Shown here: one piece after another, positions 24,606 to 34,463 of the stretch
Layout of the letters: each line of letters starts with the position of its first letter
How positions within the stretch are numbered: position 1 is the stretch's first letter
Assembly: GCA_004299275.1 (NCBI GenBank)
Contig: SCSU01000063.1
Coordinates: forward strand, 1 to 34,463
Length of the DNA stretch: 34,463 bases
Source of the DNA: Patescibacteria group bacterium
GTDB taxonomy: Bacteria > Patescibacteriota > Patescibacteriia > 2-12-FULL-57-11
Direction: 5' to 3'
The notes under the pieces: generated by a model
The model's database searches: none
What the model was told of the DNA's origin: nothing
Seen by the model: the letters and a program-made list of their open reading frames with translations, nothing else
Made by a program: the position numbers and the translations under genes

Positions 24606-26291
24606 TTATCCCCTCGGCCGGCGCATGACCAAAAACGCCGTCCAGAGAAAAAGCGCCAGCGAGGAGAGGAGCGCGAGGTGGCCGATGGGGAAGCCCCAGA
24701 GCACGTGGTCGGCCCTGATCTGGAGGAGAACCGCCGCGCCGACAAAAAGCGCGGCCGCGACAATCGCAATCACCCGCACGTCATTTTCGCGGTCAAATTC
24801 CTCTTTGAGGTCGCGCAGCTCGTCAAAATTGAGCTTGACGCCGATCTCGCCGCTCTCCAATTTTTTCATTAGCCCGAGAGTTCGCTCCGGCAGGGTCTTT
24901 AGGAAATAAAAATAGTCAAAGGCGTTGGAGCGGACGCCGGCCACTATTTTTCCGGGATTGAGCTGGCTCTCCCACACTTTGTTTAGAAAAGGTTTCAGGA
25001 CATCGTCCAGGTCAATGTCCGGCGCGAGCCGCAGCGCGACCTGTTCCGCGGTTACGAGGGAGCGCGCCAAAAGCACGAGGTCAGTCGGAAAATGGATGTC
25101 CTTGGCGGCGCCGAGATTAATCACGCGGTAGAACGCTTCAGCGATTCTTTTTTGCTTTACCGGCTTGTACATCAGCCGGTCGAGGATGCCCTGAACGTCG
25201 CGGCGAAAACCGTTCTCGTCGCCACTGGCTCCCTTCTCCGCTAGCTCCAAAAGATGCCGCGTATAGGACTCGGTGTCGCGGTTGACGTAACTCAAAAAAC
25301 AGCCGATAAGCTCGGCGCGGTGTTCAGCCGTTAGATAACCGACCATCCCCAAATCCAAAAATGCCAGTTTGGGGCCGGGGAGCACCACGAAATTACCCGG
25401 GTGCGGGTCGGCCTGAAAAAAGCCGTCCAAAAAATACATTTTGAGCAGCGCGCGCAGGGCAATCTGAGCGAGAGCGAGACGAAATTCTTTGGAGCGTTTT
25501 TTGAGGAAGAAGGCGCTGATGCGCTCGCCGGAGATAAGCTCCATCGTGAGCAGCCGCCTCGTGGTGTGCGACCAAACAACTTCGGGGATGCGGATTTCCG
25601 GCTCGTCGCTGAAGTTCACGCGGAAACGGTCAATGTTGGCCGCTTCAACGCTAAAGTCAAGCTCGCGCAGGGTCCAATCGGCAAATTCTTTGACCAGAGA
25701 GACCGGCCGATAGCGGGAGAGCGCCGGCGAAGAGCGCTCCAAGAGGTGCGCCAAAAGCAGCATCAGATGAACGTCTTTTTCAACCACCGCGCGGATGCCC
25801 GGCCGCTGAACCTTGACCGCGATTCTACGGCCGCCGGAGAGTTCGGCGCGGTGGACCTGAGCGAGCGAGGCGGCGGCATAGGGCCGGCGTTCAAAACGCA
25901 CAAAGGCGCGCGGCAGGGGCTTACCTAACTCCTCTTGAACTACGCGAATCACATCAGCGAAGGGAACCGGCTGCGCCGTCTCCTGCAGTTTGGCGAACTC
26001 GCGCGCAAATTTCTCCCCCACTAAATCAGCGCGCAGCGACAGCATCTGGCCAAATTTCATAAAAGTCGGCCCGAGCTTTTCCATGGCCTCGCGCACGCGA
26101 ACCGGCGTGGGACGCTCCAGCCGTTCACGCTCGGCGGCGGCAAGGAGCGACAAAGACAGGCGCTTGCGCCAGGGCACGAGATATTGGAGCCGCGCCGCGT
26201 CAACGTAGCGCGAAAAACCGGCGTCAAACAAAGTGACGACGACTTGCCGCAGACGCCGCGCGTCTTCGTACGCCTCGCGAAATCGAGACAT
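24606..26291 (-). CDS. ABC1/UbiB family atypical kinase
   Basis: KLGPTFMKFGQMLSLRADLVGEKFAREFAKLQETAQPVPF, AAASLAQVHRAELSGGRRIAVKVQRPG, DGFFQADPHPGNFVVLPGPKLAFLDLGMVGYL; start set at MSRFREAY, since the longer N-terminus is repeat-derived. Confidence 0.95.
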   Translation of the reverse strand: MSRFREAYEDARRLRQVVVTLFDAGFSRYVDAARLQYLVPWRKRLSLSLLAAAERERLERPTPVRVREAMEKLGPTFMKFGQMLSLRADLVGEKFAREFAKLQETAQPVPFADVIRVVQEELGKPLPRAFVRFERRPYAAASLAQVHRAELSGGRRIAVKVQRPGIRAVVEKDVHLMLLLAHLLERSSPALSRYRPVSLVKEFADWTLRELDFSVEAANIDRFRVNFSDEPEIRIPEVVWSHTTRRLLTMELISGERISAFFLKKRSKEFRLALAQIALRALLKMYFLDGFFQADPHPGNFVVLPGPKLAFLDLGMVGYLTAEHRAELIGCFLSYVNRDTESYTRHLLELAEKGASGDENGFRRDVQGILDRLMYKPVKQKRIAEAFYRVINLGAAKDIHFPTDLVLLARSLVTAEQVALRLAPDIDLDDVLKPFLNKVWESQLNPGKIVAGVRSNAFDYFYFLKTLPERTLGLMKKLESGEIGVKLNFDELRDLKEEFDRENDVRVIAIVAAALFVGAAVLLQIRADHVLWGFPIGHLALLSSLALFLWTAFLVMRRPRG

Positions 26292-26342
26292 AGACCAGAA
26301 ATGAAAAGCGGGACTAATGGAACAGGCGGGGGAACAGGTGTC

Positions 26343-26405
26343 ATCCCAGCGAAAGCTGGGAACCATAAACAAAACGTCTAGATTCCTGCCTCCGCAGGAA
26401 TGACA
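26343..26405. repeat. Composite hairpin repeat: atcccagc..gctggga and attcctgc..gcaggaat
   Basis: tcatcccagcgaaagctgggaa and gattcctgcctccgcaggaatgac; related to 2533-2592. Confidence 0.6.
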
Positions 26406-26418
26406 GAAGAACAGCTAC

Positions 26419-26868
26419 TCACTTTATTCTCGGCGGTTCCCAAAATACCCGAATCGGCAAATCAACGTCCGAATAGGCAATTCTAAGTTTGCTTCCCTTA
26501 AAGGCGTCGCGGAGTTTTTTGCCGATGCGCACCGCGAGCTGGTTCTCCGAAGTTACGACGCGGAGCCCCGCGCCAACCTTCTCCCGCTTCAAAATCCGAT
26601 GTTTAGAGTCGCGGCGCTCGGCCTCGGCGCCGACGTGGTCGATGAGCGCTAATGCCTCGCCGCGGATCATTGCCGGGAGAACAGAAATTCGCAGTTCGCC
26701 CACCTCGTCAACATGCTCCTCACTCCCCTTCCCTTTTTTCCGTTCCAGCCGCAGCCAGGCGTCGGCGTTGGGGTCAAAATAAACCTTGCGGGCCGGCGCC
26801 ACGCTTTTGGCTCCCGCCGGCCTGATTGTCTTTTTCGGCGAAGAAACGTGGCGATTGGGACTGGACAT
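26419..26868 (-). CDS. Hypothetical protein (149 aa)
   Basis: ORF with protein-like composition; no family recognised. Confidence 0.6.
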   Translation of the reverse strand: MSSPNRHVSSPKKTIRPAGAKSVAPARKVYFDPNADAWLRLERKKGKGSEEHVDEVGELRISVLPAMIRGEALALIDHVGAEAERRDSKHRILKREKVGAGLRVVTSENQLAVRIGKKLRDAFKGSKLRIAYSDVDLPIRVFWEPPRIK

Positions 26869-26984
26869 AATTTAGTGAGTAGTGAGTCGGGAGTAGTGAG
26901 TAATATTATTCCTCTTAGCAAAGGGAGAATAAATCCCTCCCCCTGCGGGTACTCCCTTTAGGAAAGGGAGAATTAGTTTGCAAT

Positions 26985-28417
<1,433 letters not shown>

Positions 28418-28436
<19 letters not shown>

Positions 28437-28600
28437 AGGTATCTCGTGACCAAAGCGCCCAGGGCAAAAGCGCCGAGCGCGGTTAGCTCCAGACGCCAAA
28501 TTGCCGGCGTGCCAGTCGAAACATGATAAGCGACAACGACAATGATGTAGACAATCCCGCCAATAATGAGCGCAGTTGCGGCTTCAATGGGACGCTTCAT
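28418..28600 (-). CDS. Small membrane protein (60 aa) between gatC and gatA
   Basis: MKRPIEAATALIIGGIVYIIVVVAYHVSTGTPAIWRLELTALGAFALGALVTRYLWTPRD, two TM segments; overlaps the gatA start by 19 nt. Confidence 0.6.
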
Positions 28601-28631
28601 AGAACTACGAAAGTACGAATACAATACGAAA

Positions 28632-28937
28632 TTAAAAATCGTCTTTGGTTTCGCTGAACACCGCCGGGACGGAAAGGAGTCCGTCAACGCTGGCCGGGAA
28701 ATTTTTGATGATTCGCTCGCGCGTCGCCGCGTCGCAGGCGGTAACTTTGTCCTCGCGGAACACATTGACCGCCTCGGTGCCGGTCGGCACGGCCTCGGCT
28801 TTTTCCAGTTCTTGTAGTTTGTTGACGTAGTCAAGAATAGAGGAAAGCTGTTCCTCAAATTTTTTCTTTTCCGCCGCGCCGAGCGCGAGATGCGACAAGT
28901 CGGCGAGATGTTCGATGTCTGCGGGGGACAGTTTCAT
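28632..28937 (-). CDS. gatC: Aspartyl/glutamyl-tRNA amidotransferase subunit C
   Basis: LSPADIEHLADLSHLALGAAEKKKFEEQLSSILDYVNKLQELE. Confidence 0.93.
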   Translation of the reverse strand: MKLSPADIEHLADLSHLALGAAEKKKFEEQLSSILDYVNKLQELEKAEAVPTGTEAVNVFREDKVTACDAATRERIIKNFPASVDGLLSVPAVFSETKDDF

Positions 28938-29101
28938 AAGGTTGCGAATTACGAATCTGCGCGAATTTACGAATAGTTTCGAATGTACGAATAGCTTAAC
29001 AATAATTTAGAGAAAGGGAAATACCCATTTTCGATAGTGAGTCGTGAATAGTGCGTCGTGACTAGTTTTTTACTACTCACTATCCCGCCTTTGGCGGGAC
29101 C

Positions 29102-29126
29102 CCACCCCGACGTTACGTCGGGGTGG
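29102..29126. repeat. 25-bp palindrome ccaccccgacgt-t-acgtcggggtgg
   Basis: 12-bp perfect arms around one central base. Confidence 0.85.
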
Positions 29127-29134
29127 CTCACTAC

Positions 29135-31237
<2,103 letters not shown>

Positions 31238-31273
31238 TTACAAGCGCTTGGTTATCATTGAATCAATACTCAC

Positions 31274-31315
31274 GAAAAAGACCCTTATGGAGTTCCGTCC
31301 CCATCGGGGGCTTTT
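31274..31315. terminator. Bidirectional-looking terminator hairpin
   Basis: aaaaagacccttatggagttccgtccccatcgggggcttttt: A/T-flanked stem between ligA and the NYN gene. Confidence 0.6.
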
Positions 31316-31812
31316 TATTTTCGGACTGCTAGATTTGAACGCTGGTCGTTAATGTAAGCGATTTTCACTCCTGTCCGCTTCAACAATATTGAACATCGCT
31401 CTTGGGGATGAGGTGATAAAATAACTGGTGATTTTTCTTTTTCCAGTAAGAATTTAACCAAGCCCGCATAATCGCCGTCGCTTGCGACCAAGGCTGCTTT
31501 GTCAAATTTATTCTCGTACGCATCCCGCATTGCCTGCACAACTAAATCGGCGTCACAGTTTCCCTTTGGTTTGCCGTCGCCGTCGTAAATCACTTCTTTG
31601 AACACTAGCGTGAATCCGCACTCCTGCAGATATTTGTATAGCTCCTTGTATTTTGGTATTAGTCCGATAAATAAATATGCTGAGCGGATTCCATATTTTT
31701 CAGATAGCCACACTCTGAATCTTTTGTAATCCAGACTCCAGCCAGCGTTCATTATACCTTTATGCAAGTTTGCTCCGTCTATATACGCGAAATTGTTTGC
31801 TTTAGAAATCAT
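31315..31812 (-). CDS. NYN/PIN-like (LabA/DUF88-type) ribonuclease-fold protein
   Basis: NFAYIDGANLHKGI, GNCDADLVVQAMRDAYENKFDKAALVASDGDYAGLVKFLLEK. Confidence 0.85.
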   Translation of the reverse strand: MISKANNFAYIDGANLHKGIMNAGWSLDYKRFRVWLSEKYGIRSAYLFIGLIPKYKELYKYLQECGFTLVFKEVIYDGDGKPKGNCDADLVVQAMRDAYENKFDKAALVASDGDYAGLVKFLLEKEKSPVILSPHPQERCSILLKRTGVKIAYINDQRSNLAVRK

Positions 31813-31871
31813 ATTTCTTGTAAATCGCGCTTCAATCCGCAAAACCTGTCAACCGTTAACCCACTAACAAT

Positions 31872-32759
31872 TTATTTAACAATATCCCCCTCGCTCCAGA
31901 GGACATAATTCCAGAGCGCGGAGAGCGGCTCGGCGCGCTGCATCGCGGCCGTTAGTTTTTGCTCCGCCCCGGCGAAATTTCCGGTCACGTTGATGAACAC
32001 CCGGGAGGGAACGTCTTTGGCCGCCGTACAATCGTTATTGCCCCAGACGCGAACACGCAAATTCTTTATCGGTTCGGCGGCGGTCACGGGTGTGGCCAAA
32101 TTCTTGACCCGAAAACGGTAATTGAAATCCGCTGTCAGATCATTTAGACACCACGGCACCCCGAGCGAACGCTGACGCTGGAACTTCCAAAAAGTGTCTT
32201 TGTAGTCTACCGGCGGCCAGGTGAGGCCGCTGCCGACGGCGAGCCACTGGGCGTAGGAGGTCTCGAGCGTGGTACAGCCATTGCAGTTATCTTGCCACTC
32301 AAAGGAGATGGACTCAATGTTCTGCTTGGCCGCCAGATTCTCCGGGTCAAAAAGGTCTATCTCTGTGAAATCGTTGGGCTTAAGAAGCGGGATATAAAAC
32401 TCCGGTTCGCCAGCGAGAACCTGCCGTCTCCACGCCGAATTGTTGTTGAGCGAACCATCGCCACTTTTAATGGCGTTTAGCAAAGTGTCGGTCCGCCGCA
32501 GGAGATAAAGCGCCTGTTCCAGTCCGGATTCCGCCGCGTAAAAGGCCAGATGCCCGGAGTCAACGAGGCGGCTCGCGCGCAAATCGCGGATGATGATGGC
32601 GGAGACGGCCGTCGCGGCCAGCATTACCGAGGAAAGCACAAACAGGGAAAGCAGCAGAACCGTGCCGCGTTCTCCAATACGGCGCGAAATCTTCATTACG
32701 GACCTTGAAGGTCCGTTTTTACAGACCTTCAAGGTCCGTATCCAGTCACTACCGTTCAT
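31872..32759 (-). CDS. PilX-like pilus assembly protein
   Basis: RGTVLLLSLFVLSSVMLAATAVSAIIIRDLRASRLVDSGHLAFYAAESGLEQALYLL; alternative start at 32696 (MKISRRIG). Confidence 0.75.
   Translation of the reverse strand: MNGSDWIRTLKVCKNGPSRSVMKISRRIGERGTVLLLSLFVLSSVMLAATAVSAIIIRDLRASRLVDSGHLAFYAAESGLEQALYLLRRTDTLLNAIKSGDGSLNNNSAWRRQVLAGEPEFYIPLLKPNDFTEIDLFDPENLAAKQNIESISFEWQDNCNGCTTLETSYAQWLAVGSGLTWPPVDYKDTFWKFQRQRSLGVPWCLNDLTADFNYRFRVKNLATPVTAAEPIKNLRVRVWGNNDCTAAKDVPSRVFINVTGNFAGAEQKLTAAMQRAEPLSALWNYVLWSEGDIVK
32697..32740. repeat. Palindrome family C: tacggaccttgaaggtc-cgtttttaca-gaccttcaaggtccgta
   Basis: 17-bp perfect arms; core and 10-nt loop match 18826-18869 (loop cgtctttaca). Confidence 0.92.
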
Positions 32760-33417
32760 ATTGTCTACTAGTGAAAGTCGTCTGCAGTTTAACCGTGTTT
32801 TCCGGATTTTTGGCGCCGGCGAGGGAGAGCGCCACTGTTACCCGCGGTTCGGCATCGGCCTCAAAAACGCCAAGCTGGCTGTTAAAAAGAAAAGGGTCTT
32901 TGAGCGGCCAGATATAAAATTTCAAACCGCGCGCGTCCACCGCTTGCGAGGTCAGGGCGGCGGCAGTTCCGCCCTCATTAACCACAAGGCAGGAGATGCC
33001 GGCCGCTCCGCAAACCGCCGGGTCGGAGCTCCGGCCGAAAGTCAGCACCGTACCGTTTTTGCTCCTGACTTTAAGCGGTTGACCAGGTTCGTTCGGGCTC
33101 GGCATCAGGTCATAAGCGAGGCTCCCGGTCCTGACCACCCGGCCGATAAATTCCACGGCGGTTCGCGCTTCCACCGCGAGCTTGTCCGTGACCGTGTTTT
33201 GGCGTTCGGCGCGCGAGGAGAGGAGAAAAATATCGGTCACCGCCACCGTGACTGTGGAAAAAATAGCCAAGGTCACGAGGACTTCCATCAAGGTGAAACC
33301 CCTTGGAAGATTCAAGGTTGGACCTCCGCGCCTGCCCGCCGAAGCTCCAGCGTAGGCAGGGGAGGTCCAACCTTGCTCGTTTTTTTTATCTCCAATCATA
33401 GATTTTTTCTTCGGCAA
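32749..33417 (-). CDS. Type IV prepilin-like protein (PilW-type)
   Basis: RGFTLMEVLVTLAIFSTVTVAVTDIFLLSSRAERQ prepilin N-methylation motif. Confidence 0.85.
   Translation of the reverse strand: MPKKKSMIGDKKNEQGWTSPAYAGASAGRRGGPTLNLPRGFTLMEVLVTLAIFSTVTVAVTDIFLLSSRAERQNTVTDKLAVEARTAVEFIGRVVRTGSLAYDLMPSPNEPGQPLKVRSKNGTVLTFGRSSDPAVCGAAGISCLVVNEGGTAAALTSQAVDARGLKFYIWPLKDPFLFNSQLGVFEADAEPRVTVALSLAGAKNPENTVKLQTTFTSRQYER
33313..33375. repeat. Palindrome family A copy with 33-nt nested insert in the loop
   Basis: caaggttggacctcc (33313-33327)/ggaggtccaaccttg (33361-33375); loop contains cctgcc...ggcagg. Confidence 0.9.
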
Positions 33418-34024
33418 TTACCGAACGAATGCCGCCCTTAACCCGCCACCGGACCTCGGCGCGGACATCCAGACCGACTTCCATAAACGGCGGCGGGCAG
33501 GCCGCCGGGTCGGCCGCGACAACCGTTTCCGAATTCGTCGGCTCGTCGCGGCAAATCGGATAAAGGAAAATCAATCGCTCGTAGGGGGTCAAGCTGGCAC
33601 CGCCCGGTGAAATGGCGGACTGGACAAAAACATCTTCAAATGGCGGGCTGTTTAAGCGATAGACCAAAGTCGCGGCACTGCCGAAGCCGTTCGGACTGAA
33701 GTCCAATGTCCAGCTCGCGGTCGCCGGGCCAAAAAACGCCGCGGCGCTCCGGTCCCCCGCCAATCCGACAAGCCCTTCCTCCCAATTTTTCCCCGCGAGC
33801 CAATTGCTGTCACGAATGTTTCGGACCACCTCCACCGCTTCGCGGGCGAGGTTACCGGCTACTAAACGCCCCTCACTCTCGCCGGTCGCGACGATGGTGG
33901 CAGAAACCAAAGTCAGCGTGCCGAGCACTCCGGTGGTGATGATGCCGATAGCCACAATCATCTCCAGTAGCCCCTGCCCGCGCTCCGCATTTCTGATTTT
34001 GGAATTTGGAATTTGGAGCTTCAT
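33386..34024 (-). CDS. Type IV prepilin-like protein (PilV-type)
   Basis: RGQGLLEMIVAIGIITTGVLGTLTLVSATIVA. Confidence 0.8.
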   Translation of the reverse strand: MKLQIPNSKIRNAERGQGLLEMIVAIGIITTGVLGTLTLVSATIVATGESEGRLVAGNLAREAVEVVRNIRDSNWLAGKNWEEGLVGLAGDRSAAAFFGPATASWTLDFSPNGFGSAATLVYRLNSPPFEDVFVQSAISPGGASLTPYERLIFLYPICRDEPTNSETVVAADPAACPPPFMEVGLDVRAEVRWRVKGGIRSVIAEEKIYDWR

Positions 34025-34026
34025 GT

Positions 34027-34463
34027 TTAGGGATTAGTTATCTCAATTCGCCGCGAGATGCGGTTGAACTTGACTGTCCGTTGTCCCCCACCGGAAACGT
34101 GAGTGAGTATCAGCCAAGCTTCGTTGTCGGTCGTCCCGCCGTTGATTAAGACATCGGGCAGCGGCGGCACAAAAACAATCGCGGTGGCTATGGTGTCCGG
34201 CGAGGCGGCCGACGCTTTTACCAAACCGGAGGCGGAATACTTTTCGCTGTTTACCTCTTCCGACAGGTCAAATTTTTTGTCGCCATTCAAATCGGCAAAA
34301 AGATAAACCCGTTCCGCCGCCGCGGTCCCGAAACTCGCGCCCCAGCCCGGAGGAACGCGGGGCACGCAAACGCCGCCCGAGCAGGTTCCGGCCGTGCCGC
34401 CGCAAATCCCAACGCTCTTCCCGTCGGCAACGCAAACCGGGACAGCCGGAGCGACTGTCCCGG
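34027..34463 (-). CDS. C-terminal part of a pilin/pseudopilin-like protein (truncated by window edge)
   Basis: Frame is open from the edge (...APAVPVCVADGKSVGICGGTAGTCSGGVCVPRVPPGWGASFGTAAAERVYLFADLNGDKKFDL...); the listed ORF start (34365) is an internal GTG. Confidence 0.65.
   Translation of the reverse strand, partial: GTVAPAVPVCVADGKSVGICGGTAGTCSGGVCVPRVPPGWGASFGTAAAERVYLFADLNGDKKFDLSEEVNSEKYSASGLVKASAASPDTIATAIVFVPPLPDVLINGGTTDNEAWLILTHVSGGGQRTVKFNRISRRIEITNP

Noticed and set aside
25401-25928. 175-aa + strand ORF inside the ABC1 kinase gene
   Set aside because: Antisense artefact of the conserved kinase coding strand.
24606-26372. Long N-terminus of the ABC1 kinase (MFMVPSFRWDDTCSPACSIS...)
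   Set aside because: This stretch is encoded by the tcatcccagcgaaagctggga repeat; MSRFREAY at 26291 is a better start.
34027-34365. ORF start at 34365 as the true start of a short protein
   Set aside because: The frame continues upstream to the window edge and the start is an internal GTG, so it is the 3' part of a longer gene.

Overview
This 34.5 kb window looks like a chromosomal segment from a Candidate Phyla Radiation (Patescibacteria/Parcubacteria-like) bacterium. That assignment is inference from gene content and repeat style; no search was run. The main blocks, in order, are: (1) a thiol/Cys-rich membrane and redox island (about 0.5-8.3 kb) built as two divergent operons around a BlaI/M56 regulator pair; (2) a PAS/histidine-kinase signalling operon containing a frameshifted STAS-like gene; (3) a divergent msrB/msrA pair; (4) tRNA-Asn followed by a split copy of its own 3' end; (5) an Ala-rich coiled-coil secreted protein, rpoD and dnaG; (6) folA, thyA and a methyltransferase; (7) an AT-rich island next to tRNA-Ser, holding a DpnA-like methyltransferase, a MutH-fold-like endonuclease and a three-gene mini-operon (85-aa protein, 2-TM protein, Cas2/VapD-like small protein); (8) lgt, an ABC1/UbiB kinase, gatA, gatC and ligA; (9) a NYN-domain protein; (10) the start of a type IV pilin-like operon. 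The most striking signal is several families of short, near-perfect palindromes dispersed through the window. Some lie inside reading frames and are translated in frame (ligA, lgt, the C-terminus of a methyltransferase, leaders of two pilin-like proteins), resembling Rickettsia palindromic elements. The second candidate for novelty is the uncharacterised trio co-directional with the restriction-modification pair.
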